64,000 nucleotides of DNA from an uncultured Lachnospiraceae bacterium (GTDB lineage Bacteria; Bacillota; Clostridia; Lachnospirales; Lachnospiraceae). The notes beneath the pieces are model-generated. The model saw only the letters and a list, made by a program, of their open reading frames with translations, did no database searches and was not told the origin of the DNA. Position numbers and translations under genes: made by a program. Shown here one piece after another: positions 42,063 to 50,967 of this stretch (positions are counted from its first letter, which is position 1; every line of letters begins with the position of its first letter). The DNA lies in assembly GCA_905201915.1 (NCBI GenBank), contig CAJKQE010000004.1, positions 12,132-76,131 on the forward strand, in the 5' to 3' direction.

Positions 42063-42845
42063 TCATAAGATGGTTTCAAACTTCATTTCATTTTTATAAT
42101 ATTCTACAAGTCTGTATGACAATTTTTCTAATTCTCTGTCTTCATCCATGTCATCATAGAGATAATCCATAAATGATTGTGTACTCCATTGCTTTTCTGT
42201 GCTATCTGCTGCAAATAAATATAAATACCGGCATCCCAGCAATGAGGCAATATGTAAAACTGCTTCTGTCACTATTTCCCAAAACACATAAAAACCAAGG
42301 GGAAATAATAATTTTTCTGAAAGTGTGTAATTCTGATTTTTACAAAAATGTGTAAGCACTATTCCCGGAAAAGTTTCAGAAACTCTCATAATATTCACAT
42401 CTTGTCCTGTTAAATCTCTGTCTTGTTGAGCATTTAATTTTATATCTGCTTTTTCTTCAATAATTTTAAGCAACTTTTCCTTATCCAATTGACTATCTGC
42501 ATACCATTCAAAAACGTCATCCGGCGTAAATTCATTTGACGAGTCTAACCGATATTCAACACAAAGATTTACAATTTCCCGTTCCTTCTCAGATAAAATA
42601 TAATCATCTTCTTCAATTGATTTATATAAAAGTCCTGCCTGTAATGCAAAAAAGAAGACAATAGCTCCGGTTTCCCTATCCTTTACCAAATAAACTTTGG
42701 TAGCTCCGCTAATGTCCTCTATCCATGCCGAATTCTTCAAATACTTTTCCAGACCTTTTCCCTGCTTGTTCGCAGAAAAATTTTCAAGTATCGATTTATT
42801 CGTTTTATCTGAAGTTAAAAGTTCTACTTTTAATTTTGATTTCAA
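42063..42845 (-). CDS. Putative GNAT-like toxin of a Panacea toxin-antitoxin pair
   Basis: A 260-residue protein. Its core resembles GNAT acetyltransferases: KVYLVKDRETGAIVFFFALQAG early, then GIVLTHFCKNQ, FYVFWEIVTEAVLHIASLLGCRYLYLFAAD and a final LVEYYKNEMKFE. It lies 42 bp downstream of a Panacea-domain antitoxin-like gene. Panacea antitoxins (PanA) are known to pair with diverse toxin domains (PanT). The toxin role and target are inferred from this pairing. No membrane helices are seen. Confidence 0.6.
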   Translation of the reverse strand: MKSKLKVELLTSDKTNKSILENFSANKQGKGLEKYLKNSAWIEDISGATKVYLVKDRETGAIVFFFALQAGLLYKSIEEDDYILSEKEREIVNLCVEYRLDSSNEFTPDDVFEWYADSQLDKEKLLKIIEEKADIKLNAQQDRDLTGQDVNIMRVSETFPGIVLTHFCKNQNYTLSEKLLFPLGFYVFWEIVTEAVLHIASLLGCRYLYLFAADSTEKQWSTQSFMDYLYDDMDEDRELEKLSYRLVEYYKNEMKFETIL

Positions 42846-42887
42846 CCATATTTTTTGCTCTTGAATATTAATTTTAAATCACCTTCT

Positions 42888-43352
42888 TTAATCTGCTTCT
42901 CCTGTTTTCTTCCTTCTTAAAAGTTCTCGTGCTCCGTCTACTCGCATATCTGCCAGTTTCAATGTAGCAGTTCCATTGTCATTTGCATCCAGACCTTCTC
43001 TTGAACATTTCCATGATACCTCACTATGAGAAAGACTGCTGAGTTTCCATGAAGACATGCTCTTATATCTTTCGTAAACAGATTTAACCAGCATTTTGGT
43101 TCTTTCACTAACTGTCTCATCAACAAGACAAAACCTATTTCCCGTTACATATTCGCTTCGTACCTCCAGCAAAACCGGTCCAAATTTCCATCCTTGAAAT
43201 TCCGCATCAAAAAGAGGTTTTTTATCATACATAAGGGACTCTCTTTGAGCCAAATACATCATTTTGTGCATTCGCATCTGGTCCATATCTGTACCATTTT
43301 CTGCTCTGAATAAATCGTTAAACAATTTCGCCACACATAATGTTTTCTCCAT
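42888..43352 (-). CDS. Panacea/SocA-like antitoxin
   Basis: A 154-residue DUF4065/Panacea-domain protein: VAKLFNDLFRAENGTDMDQMRMHKMMYLAQRESLMYDKKPLFDAEFQGWKFGPVLLEV is the family pattern (K-x-Y-A-h, GPV). I chose the ATG at 43352 (GGGGG 9 bp upstream) over the TTG two codons earlier. It precedes the GNAT-like gene in the same direction, the normal antitoxin-first order. Confidence 0.72.
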   Translation of the reverse strand: MEKTLCVAKLFNDLFRAENGTDMDQMRMHKMMYLAQRESLMYDKKPLFDAEFQGWKFGPVLLEVRSEYVTGNRFCLVDETVSERTKMLVKSVYERYKSMSSWKLSSLSHSEVSWKCSREGLDANDNGTATLKLADMRVDGARELLRRKKTGEAD

Positions 43353-43484
43353 TATCAAATTCCCCCTTTCTTATGGTTTATCCATTATAGTTCAAATTAT
43401 TTTCACCGTCAATCTACATTATTCACAATTTTCATTTTTAATATTTTATGTTACACTATAGGAAATAAAGGAGGAAATACTTTT

Positions 43485-43850
43485 ATGGAAGAACATACAT
43501 TGCCCCATCAACACGGCGAACATGGTGAACATTTAATACAACATATACCTGACACAGAAAAATTCCAAATTGTTGCTTCTATATTCAAACAACTTAGTGA
43601 TACCACACGTATTCGTATTTTTTGGATTTTATGTCACTGCGAAGAATGTGTAATCAATATCTCTGCCTTAATGGATATGAGCAGTCCTGCTGTTGCACAT
43701 CACTTACGTCTTCTAAAAAGCAGCGGACTGGTGGAAACCCGCAGAGAAGGAAAAGAAACTTATTATAAAGCCAGTTCATCAGAAAAAGCGCAGTCTCTCC
43801 ATCACATGATTGAACAGATGATGGATATTTCCTGCGTATCTGAGAAATAA
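43485..43850 (+). CDS. ArsR/SmtB-family metal-responsive repressor
   Basis: A 121-residue winged-helix regulator (DTTRIRIFWIL, VINISALMDMSSPAVAHHLRLLKSSGLV). The N-terminus is His-rich (HTLPHQHGEHGEHLIQH), CHCEEC lies in the alpha-3 region and SLHHMIEQMM is at the end: likely Zn/Cd ligands. GGAGG precedes the ATG. It is 3 kb from a P1B metal ATPase and its HMA chaperone. The palindrome in front of those genes is a plausible operator. Confidence 0.88.
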   Translation: MEEHTLPHQHGEHGEHLIQHIPDTEKFQIVASIFKQLSDTTRIRIFWILCHCEECVINISALMDMSSPAVAHHLRLLKSSGLVETRREGKETYYKASSSEKAQSLHHMIEQMMDISCVSEK

Positions 43851-43878
43851 GGAGCTGGCGCTTTAAGTTCATCTCCAG

Positions 43879-43972
43879 AATATTTATACATTTTATGCTC
43901 AGTCTGTGCTCACTTTGAGCTTATAATCTCAAAGCGTACCGGACAAATTCGTGAAAAGTGTATAAATATTTC
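43879..43972. repeat. Palindromic dispersed repeat, copy B
   Basis: Second copy of the palindrome at 14775-14867, located between convergent arsR and feoB genes. Outer arms and the trailing CTGAATGATGTTT are conserved and the loop differs. It contains an uninterrupted match to most of the integrative element's att core (AGTGTATAAATATTTC), so it is a possible alternative attachment site. Confidence 0.75.
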
Positions 43973-44013
43973 TGAATGATGTTTAAAACGACAACTCCTT
44001 ATTTTTTCTAAAC

Positions 44014-46344
44014 TTAGAGCAATATAGCTATATGATAAACTGCAAATGCTGCAATCCATGCGATTACACACTGCCCAACTACCATAGCTGTTGCCCATTT
44101 TCCACCCAGTTCACGTTTTACAGAGGCGATTGCTGCCACACATGGTGTATAAAGAAGGCAGAATACCAATAATGCTGCTGCTCCTGGTATACTTATGCTA
44201 CCTTGTAAGGCAGTAGTACTTCCACATAATACGGTAAGAGAAGATACCACGCTTTCCTTTGCCAGAAAACCTGAAATCAACGCTGTAACAATTCTCCAAT
44301 CTCCAAATCCCACAGGTACAAAAACAGGTGCCAATACACCGGCAACTAACGCCAGAATACTATTCTGTGAATCTGTTGTCATGTTCAAACTTGTATCAAA
44401 ATTCTGCAAGAACCAGATTACAATGGTTGCAATAAAGATAACGGTAAAAGCTCTCTGAAGGAAGTCCTTTGCTTTATCCCACAGCAAATGTCCTACATTT
44501 TTCAATCCCGGCATACGATAATTCGGAAGTTCCATAACAAAAGGAACTGCTTCCCCTTTAAATGCTGTCTTTTTAAAAATCAATGCCATTACGATTCCCA
44601 TTACAATTCCAAAAACATATAAAGAAATCATAACAAGCGCACCATGTTTTGGAAAAAATGCGGCTGTAAAAAACGCATAAATCGGAAGCTTTGCAGTACA
44701 GCTCATAAATGGTGTCAGTAAGATTGTCATCTTTCTGTCTCTCTCAGAAGGAAGTGTACGGCTTGCCATAACTCCCGGAACTGTACATCCAAATCCTATC
44801 AGCATAGGAACAATACTTCTGCCGGAAAGTCCCAGTTTTCGAAGCAGCTTATCCATAATAAATGCCACGCGAGCCATATATCCGCTGTCTTCCAAAAGGG
44901 ACAAGAAGAAAAACAAGGTTACGATAATCGGCAAAAAGCTCAGCACACCACCTACGCCATTAAAAATACCATCAATGACAAGAGAATGTAATACACCTGC
45001 CACATGGGCTTCCTGCATTGCCAAATCTACCAACTCTGTGAGATAAGTAATACCGGACTCTAAAAGCCCCTGAAGGAATGCCCCTACCACACTGAATGTA
45101 AGCCAGAATACAATTCCCATAATTCCGATAAATGCAGGAATTCCTGTATACTTTCCTGTGAGAAAACGGTCAATACTTCTGCTACGGATATGTTCTTTGC
45201 TTTCCTTAGGTTTTACTACAGCCTCCCCACAGACATCTTCAATATACTGAAAACGCATTTGGGCAATCCCTGCTGATCTGTCAAGTCCTGTTTCCTCCTC
45301 CGTCTGTTTTGCAATCTGTTCTACAATATTTTGTTCATTTTCTGTAAGCTCTAATTGCTCTAAAATCTTTCTGTCACCTTCCATTACCTTGCTGGCTGCA
45401 AAACGTACCGGAATTCCCGTTTTCTGGGCATGGTCTTCAATAAGATGCATAATTGCGTGAATTCCTCTGTGAATTCCTTCTTCTTTTCGGCAAAAATCTG
45501 TTTCCAGCGGTGTTTCCTGATATTTTGCCACATGAAGAGCATGCTGGACAAGTTCTTCAATTCCTTCTCCTTTTGCTGCTGAAATCGGCACAACAGGAAC
45601 ACCAAGGGCTGCCTCCATTTCATTAACCAGAACAGAACCTCCATTTTCCCGAAGTTCATCCATCATGTTTAAGGCCACTACCATAGGAAATCCCAGCTCT
45701 AAAAGCTGCATAGTAAGATACATATTTCTTTCAATATTGGTTGCATCTACAATGTTGATAATTCCCTTTGGTCTTTCACGGATAACAAACTCTCTTGTCA
45801 CAATTTCCTCACTACTGTAAGGAGACATAGAATAAATTCCCGGTAAATCTGTAATTAATGTATTACTATGGCCTTTGATTACACCGTCTTTACGGTCTAC
45901 GGTAACGCCGGGGAAGTTTCCTACATGCTGCTTAGAACCTGTAAGCTGATTAAACAGTGTTGTTTTTCCACAATTCTGATTTCCTACCAAAGCAAATGTC
46001 AACGTTTCACTGTCCGGTAATGGATTCTCATTTTTTCTGTCATGGAATTTTCCACCCTCTCCATATCCGGGATGAAGCTTTTCTTCCCTTTTCCTTTTAT
46101 TTTCCTTATCTTTTGGTTTATGCTCTTTACTGATTTCAATATTTTTTGCATCTTCTAAACGAATTGTCAATTCATATCCATGAATACGCAGCTCAATCGG
46201 GTCTCCCATAGGAGCATATTTCACTACAGTTACTTCTGTCCCCTGTATTAAACCCATATCCAGAAAATGCTGACGTAGAGCCCCTGTTCCTCCTACCGAA
46301 AGAATGGTTGCCGTACTTCCTATTTGTAACTCACTTAGTTTCAT
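44014..46344 (-). CDS. feoB: FeoA-FeoB fusion ferrous iron transporter
   Basis: A 776-residue fusion. Residues 1-72 are an SH3-like FeoA domain (MKLSELQIGSTATILSVGG...). A charged linker leads to the FeoB G domain with G1 GNQNCGKTT, G3 DLPGIYSM and G4 ALNMMDE. Next come the GDI helices and a C-terminal membrane core with two Gate motifs and conserved Cys in FGCTVPGVMASR and PFMSCTAKLPIY. It imports Fe2+. Separate feoA genes are more usual; here one polypeptide carries both. Confidence 0.95.
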   Translation of the reverse strand: MKLSELQIGSTATILSVGGTGALRQHFLDMGLIQGTEVTVVKYAPMGDPIELRIHGYELTIRLEDAKNIEISKEHKPKDKENKRKREEKLHPGYGEGGKFHDRKNENPLPDSETLTFALVGNQNCGKTTLFNQLTGSKQHVGNFPGVTVDRKDGVIKGHSNTLITDLPGIYSMSPYSSEEIVTREFVIRERPKGIINIVDATNIERNMYLTMQLLELGFPMVVALNMMDELRENGGSVLVNEMEAALGVPVVPISAAKGEGIEELVQHALHVAKYQETPLETDFCRKEEGIHRGIHAIMHLIEDHAQKTGIPVRFAASKVMEGDRKILEQLELTENEQNIVEQIAKQTEEETGLDRSAGIAQMRFQYIEDVCGEAVVKPKESKEHIRSRSIDRFLTGKYTGIPAFIGIMGIVFWLTFSVVGAFLQGLLESGITYLTELVDLAMQEAHVAGVLHSLVIDGIFNGVGGVLSFLPIIVTLFFFLSLLEDSGYMARVAFIMDKLLRKLGLSGRSIVPMLIGFGCTVPGVMASRTLPSERDRKMTILLTPFMSCTAKLPIYAFFTAAFFPKHGALVMISLYVFGIVMGIVMALIFKKTAFKGEAVPFVMELPNYRMPGLKNVGHLLWDKAKDFLQRAFTVIFIATIVIWFLQNFDTSLNMTTDSQNSILALVAGVLAPVFVPVGFGDWRIVTALISGFLAKESVVSSLTVLCGSTTALQGSISIPGAAALLVFCLLYTPCVAAIASVKRELGGKWATAMVVGQCVIAWIAAFAVYHIAILL

Positions 46345-46393
46345 CCTCTGCCTTCTTTCCTATTAGTTTCATCTAACTCATATCGTAAGGATT

Positions 46394-46417
46394 GGAGCTG
46401 TCTTATAAAACAGCTCC
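46394..46417. terminator. Hairpin between the metal ATPase and feoAB
   Basis: GGAGCTGT and ACAGCTCC form a perfect 8-bp stem about 90 bp after the ATPase stop on the minus strand. It lacks a T run in that direction, so termination is uncertain. Confidence 0.4.
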
Positions 46418-46485
46418 TTAAATTCTTTTCTTTATACAGTATACGTGCTAAATAACAGAAAAGCAACCGTTTCCTGAAGGAATTT

Positions 46486-48372
46486 TTATAAATTATGGAC
46501 GCGAAGGGTACGAATTGCATTTAAAACCGCAATAATCATAACACCCACATCTGCAAAAATAGCAAACCACATATTGGCAATTCCTATTGCACCCAGTGCC
46601 AGACAGCCAAATTTAATTACTAAAGCGAAAATAATATTCTGGTATACAATACCAAGACATTTTCTGGAAATCTTAATGGCTTTGGAAATCTTTAAAGGAT
46701 CATCATCCATCAGAACTACATCAGCCGCTTCAATAGCTGCATCAGAACCCATAGCTCCCATGGCAATTCCAATATCTGCACGAGTAAGAACCGGCGCATC
46801 ATTAATACCGTCACCTACAAATGCCAATTTTTCCTTTTCAGACTTCTCTGCAAGGAGTTCTTCTACCTTTGTTACCTTGTCTCCCGGAAGCAATTCCGCA
46901 TAAACTTCATCAATTCCCAAAGACTGTGCAACCTGTTCTGCCACAGACTGTGCGTCTCCGGTAAGCATAACCGTCTTCTTCACTCCTGCCCTTTTCAGTC
47001 GTGCAATAGCCTCTTTAGAATGTTCCTTTACAATATCAGAAATCACAATATGCCCTTCATATTTTCCGTCTATTGCCACATGGACAATTGTTCCCACATC
47101 ATGACAGCCATGATATTCCACATTTATTTTTTTCATCAGCTTGCTGTTTCCCGCCGCAACTTCTCTTCCGTCTACTTTTGCAATAATGCCATGACCACTG
47201 ATTTCCTGAATATCCGAAACTCTATTTCTGTCAATTTCTTTTCCGTAAGCTCTCTGAATACTCTTACTAATTGGATGAGAAGATGCACATTCTGCCAATG
47301 CCGCATATTCCAACAGTTTCCTTTCTTCTATCACATTATGATGAACACCGCTTACTTCAAAAACACCTTGCGTCAAAGTTCCTGTTTTATCAAAAACCAC
47401 ATATTTTGCCTGAGATAAGGTTTCCATATAATTAGAACCTTTAATCAATACACCTTCCTTACTTGCACCCCCAATTCCCGCAAAGAAACTAAGAGGAATA
47501 CTGATAACAAGAGCACATGGACAACTAATAACAAGAAATGTCAATGCACGGTAAATCCATACGCCCCACTGAGCTGTCTGTCCTAAGAATAACATCTGTA
47601 CCAATGGAGGAAGAATTGCCAATGCTAATGCACTATAACAAACTGCCGGTGTATATACTTTGGCAAATTTAGAAATAAAGTTTTCTGATTTCGATTTTCT
47701 GGAGCTGGAATTTTCCACAAGTTCTAAAATCTTAGATACGGTAGACTCTCCGAATTCCTTTGTTGTCCTGATTTTCAGCACACCATTTATATTGATACAG
47801 CCGCTGATAATCTCATCGCCTTGCTTTACATCACGAGGAAGACTCTCTCCTGTTAAAGCACTTGTATTCAAACTGGAATTTCCCTCCATAACAATTCCAT
47901 CTAAAGGAACCTTTTCTCCCGGTTGAACAACAATAATACTGTCAATCTCAACTTCATCAGGATCTACTCTTTCCAGCTTTCCATCACGCTCTATATTAGC
48001 ATAATCAGGTCGAATATCCATCAAAGCACTGATATTCCTACGGCTTTTTCGCACCGCATAACTTTGAAATAATTCACCTATCTGATAGAACAGCATAACT
48101 GCAATGGCTTCATTATAATCTCCGCTTTTGGAATAAATCGCCAAAGCAAAGGCCCCTACAGTAGCCACTGCCATTAAGAAATTCTCATCAAAAACACGTC
48201 TGTTCAAAATACCTCTTCCGGCTTTTTTCAAAATATCATATCCAATAACTAAATAAGCTGCCAGGTAAAGGGCTAACTTTAATATTCCTGTGGTAGGTAT
48301 TAAATTCAATGCAATTACCATAACTGTTGTAATGATAATTCTGGTCAACATTTTTTTCTGTTTTTTATTCAT
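46486..48372 (-). CDS. P1B-type heavy-metal ATPase (Zn/Cd/Pb exporter type)
   Basis: A 628-residue ATPase: actuator TGES (ALTGESLPRDV), metal-site CPC in ISCPCALVIS, phosphorylation DKTGTLTQG, HP motif SSHPISKS, and hinge GDGINDAP. The CPC with downstream Lys/Asp context is that of ZntA/CadA-type exporters. The N-terminal HMA domain is missing; it is encoded separately just upstream. I chose the ATG at 48372 over the GTG at 48384. Likely controlled by the ArsR protein. Confidence 0.92.
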   Translation of the reverse strand: MNKKQKKMLTRIIITTVMVIALNLIPTTGILKLALYLAAYLVIGYDILKKAGRGILNRRVFDENFLMAVATVGAFALAIYSKSGDYNEAIAVMLFYQIGELFQSYAVRKSRRNISALMDIRPDYANIERDGKLERVDPDEVEIDSIIVVQPGEKVPLDGIVMEGNSSLNTSALTGESLPRDVKQGDEIISGCININGVLKIRTTKEFGESTVSKILELVENSSSRKSKSENFISKFAKVYTPAVCYSALALAILPPLVQMLFLGQTAQWGVWIYRALTFLVISCPCALVISIPLSFFAGIGGASKEGVLIKGSNYMETLSQAKYVVFDKTGTLTQGVFEVSGVHHNVIEERKLLEYAALAECASSHPISKSIQRAYGKEIDRNRVSDIQEISGHGIIAKVDGREVAAGNSKLMKKINVEYHGCHDVGTIVHVAIDGKYEGHIVISDIVKEHSKEAIARLKRAGVKKTVMLTGDAQSVAEQVAQSLGIDEVYAELLPGDKVTKVEELLAEKSEKEKLAFVGDGINDAPVLTRADIGIAMGAMGSDAAIEAADVVLMDDDPLKISKAIKISRKCLGIVYQNIIFALVIKFGCLALGAIGIANMWFAIFADVGVMIIAVLNAIRTLRVHNL

Positions 48373-48405
48373 AACGACTTCCACCTTCTTTCTGTGATAA
48401 ATTTA

Positions 48406-48434
48406 CACCCCTTTTGCAATTTGCATCCGGGGTG
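48406..48434 (-). promoter_or_regulatory. Intercistronic hairpin between HMA and ATPase genes
   Basis: CACCCC and GGGGTG pair across a 17-base loop. A weak terminator or RNA processing site here would give more chaperone than ATPase. Confidence 0.4.
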
Positions 48435-48441
48435 CTGTTTC

Positions 48442-48660
48442 TTAAAGTTCAATTTCACAATCCGGCTCTACTTTTCTGCAAGCCTTTAAAACATTTTTCA
48501 TTACCTTTTTGGCATCCTGTCCTTCTTCAAATTCCACAATCATCTTCTGTGTCATAAAATTTACAGTTGCAGATGCAACACCCTCAACTTTGCGTGTAGT
48601 ATCTTCCATTAAATTTGCACAGTTTGCACAATCCACCTCAATATTATAAGTCTTCTTCAT
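48442..48660 (-). CDS. HMA-domain metal chaperone-like protein
   Basis: A 72-residue HMA domain with metal site CANC (EVDCANCANLME) rather than the usual MxCxxC. The fold continues in VEGVASATVNFMTQKMIVEFEE. It stands directly before the P1B ATPase gene, which lacks this domain, so the two may form a split ATPase system. The ribosome site is AGAGAGG. Confidence 0.88.
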   Translation of the reverse strand: MKKTYNIEVDCANCANLMEDTTRKVEGVASATVNFMTQKMIVEFEEGQDAKKVMKNVLKACRKVEPDCEIEL

Positions 48661-48700
48661 AATAAAATACCTCTCTTTTTAATATAATATTTTCTTAATG

Positions 48701-48760
48701 ATTAAACATTCGTTTAATTGTTATATCTATAATATAGTTCAGAGAGATAAAAAAGTCAAC
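48701..48760 (-). promoter_or_regulatory. Promoter and ArsR-type operator for the metal-export genes
   Basis: A perfect inverted repeat ATTAAAC-N4-GTTTAAT (48701-48718) lies between the HMA gene and a promoter read on the minus strand as TTGACT with TATATT about 17 bp further. The form suits SmtB/ArsR-family operators; the regulator is probably the protein at 43485. Confidence 0.5.
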
Positions 48761-48774
48761 AACAAAATATATTT

Positions 48775-50967
48775 TTACATCAATTTTGTTTCCTCCAATT
48801 TTTCCGTAAACAACTCATTTAAACGAATAACAGGCTTACGAAATACCAATCCTAAAAGCAGGGAAAAAATCAAAAACAATCCCAAAGTTCCCAGTTCTTT
48901 TACATAAATATTTCCATACAAACCGGCAATCGCTTCCCGCATTGCTCCCATACTATGGGTAAAAGGCAGGAACTGATATACCTTCTGGAAAAAAGATGGC
49001 GCCATCTCTATTGGAAAGGTTCCACCGGAACCTGCCACCTGAATAACCAGTAAAATAACACAGATTGCTTTTCCCACATCGCCGAAAGAAACTGTCAGGG
49101 TATAAATAATATTTACATACACGATACTGGTAAGCCAGCCTGACAATACAAATAAAAACGGATGCTCACATTGAATACCCAGAAAGAATAAATCTCCCAG
49201 ACAGATTAAACCGCTTTGAATGAGCCCCATAATAAAAAACAGCAAATATCTGCCAAAGTAAATCTGATAATTTTTTACATGATGAAGTTTTTTCTTTCTC
49301 TCCTCTGACAGAGTTACTTTCATCATAGCAACTAATACGATACCACCAACCCAAATAGACAAGGTAGAATAAAACGGCGCCATAGCCGAACCGTAATTCT
49401 CTACCGGATATATACTTTTTGTTTCCATTTTCACTGGTGAAGCAAGAAAAGAACTCACTGTATCAGGGCCATTTCTCAGAACATCCTTTAATATTTCCAG
49501 ATTTCCGTTCTCTGCCGCTTCTGAAAGTTTCTGTAAAACATCATTCATTCTACCAGAAGCTTCATCCAGCAAAGAAGCCGAAGTATCCAAAGCTGTTTTT
49601 AATTTTCCCAAATCAGAAGCTGCGGAGCCTGACAAATCTTCAATCCCCTGTGCTCCCTCATCTAATTTTGATAAAATCAAAGACACATCTTTATTGGTGT
49701 TACTGAGTGTCTGAAACAGCTGGTCTAAATTCCCCTTTACGTTCTTCTCATAATCTGTCTGCACATTCTGAATTTGCTGTGCACTTTGCTTTGCAAGCTC
49801 TTTTAATTCACTTTGGTAGCTGCCTGCATCCGAAATAGATTGAGAAATTTTATCAGCAGCCTCATACAATTTATCTCTTACAGCCTCCTGCTGAGCAATA
49901 GAAGTATTTAATTTCCCTATCACTGTGCCAAGCTGTTCTTTTATATGTGGAAAAGCTTCCGGTAAAGAATCGCTGACCCCTTGCAAACTATCACGAAAAG
50001 AAGCATATCTGTCAATGATTACCTGCACTTGTTCTGCCAGTCCATTTAAACTCTCACCCGCTGCTGCAGCATCCTGTGACAAAGATGAAAATGTCTCATC
50101 CACCTGTTCCGATACTGCTTGGTAAACATCACTGCCTGCCGCCAACACATCATTTACACTGTCCGTAGTACCTGATAAAGCATCTTTTAAGCTCTTAACG
50201 CTTTTTCCTGTATCTGTAAGAAGCGATAAATTGGTATCTGCATTACTTCCTGTCTGTTTTAAAAAAGAAGATGTGGATTCCAGTGTATTTCCCATAGAGT
50301 CTGTCATATTAGAAAAAGCCTTTATAGTACCTGACGCAGCTAAAAGACTATCTGCAATCTCTGTAATATTTTCGTGTACTCTTCCAATCATTTCCTGAGA
50401 GTCTTCCTTACTCATCATAGAAGAAAGGCTATCCATGAGCTGTAATCCCACCTGAGAAATTGTTTTCGTAAATAATTCTGCAATCTGCTTTCGTACAGCC
50501 CCTGCACCTTTATCTGTTACTTTCGGAGCAATAGCATTTTCCTTTTCATTTAAGTAATATAAAATATCAGAATGTTCTACATCATCAGAAAAAAGACTCA
50601 TCATATCATTACTGAAAGTCTCCGGTATCACAATGGCTGCATAATATTTTCCGGATTTTACACCTTCCACTGCTTTTTGAGAATCTGTAAATACCCAATC
50701 CAGCTGATTATTTTCACGAAGTCCTGAAACTACCTGCTCACCCAGATTGATACTAATCGGAAGCAATTCACCCTCATATCCTGTATCTACGTTGGCAACT
50801 GCCACCTTCAGACTGCCTGTATTACTGTAAGGGTCCCAACTGGCAGCAATATTAAACCACGCATAAAGAGATGGAACAACGCTAAGTCCCAGAATAACAA
50901 TCCATGCAATGGCATTTTTTTTGATTTTCTTCAGGTCTCCTATGAAGATTTTCCATATATTTCTCAT
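48775..50967 (-). CDS. YhgE/Pip-family membrane protein, second of pair
   Basis: A 730-residue protein of the YhgE/Pip family. An N-terminal helix (VILGLSVVPSLYAWFNIAASWDPY) precedes a conserved extracellular head (GKYYAAIVIPETF, YYLNEKENAIAPKVTDKGA). A long coiled-coil region (about 180-480) and a C-terminal ABC-2-like bundle of five to six helices follow. The family includes the Lactococcus phage-infection protein Pip and is often linked with type VII secretion. It overlaps the preceding YhgE gene by 4 bp. Confidence 0.9.
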   Translation of the reverse strand: MRNIWKIFIGDLKKIKKNAIAWIVILGLSVVPSLYAWFNIAASWDPYSNTGSLKVAVANVDTGYEGELLPISINLGEQVVSGLRENNQLDWVFTDSQKAVEGVKSGKYYAAIVIPETFSNDMMSLFSDDVEHSDILYYLNEKENAIAPKVTDKGAGAVRKQIAELFTKTISQVGLQLMDSLSSMMSKEDSQEMIGRVHENITEIADSLLAASGTIKAFSNMTDSMGNTLESTSSFLKQTGSNADTNLSLLTDTGKSVKSLKDALSGTTDSVNDVLAAGSDVYQAVSEQVDETFSSLSQDAAAAGESLNGLAEQVQVIIDRYASFRDSLQGVSDSLPEAFPHIKEQLGTVIGKLNTSIAQQEAVRDKLYEAADKISQSISDAGSYQSELKELAKQSAQQIQNVQTDYEKNVKGNLDQLFQTLSNTNKDVSLILSKLDEGAQGIEDLSGSAASDLGKLKTALDTSASLLDEASGRMNDVLQKLSEAAENGNLEILKDVLRNGPDTVSSFLASPVKMETKSIYPVENYGSAMAPFYSTLSIWVGGIVLVAMMKVTLSEERKKKLHHVKNYQIYFGRYLLFFIMGLIQSGLICLGDLFFLGIQCEHPFLFVLSGWLTSIVYVNIIYTLTVSFGDVGKAICVILLVIQVAGSGGTFPIEMAPSFFQKVYQFLPFTHSMGAMREAIAGLYGNIYVKELGTLGLFLIFSLLLGLVFRKPVIRLNELFTEKLEETKLM

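Noticed and set aside
46394..46417. Metal riboswitch upstream of feoAB
   Set aside because: Only a simple 8-bp hairpin is seen and it lies upstream as a likely terminator of the ATPase gene; no aptamer consensus is present.
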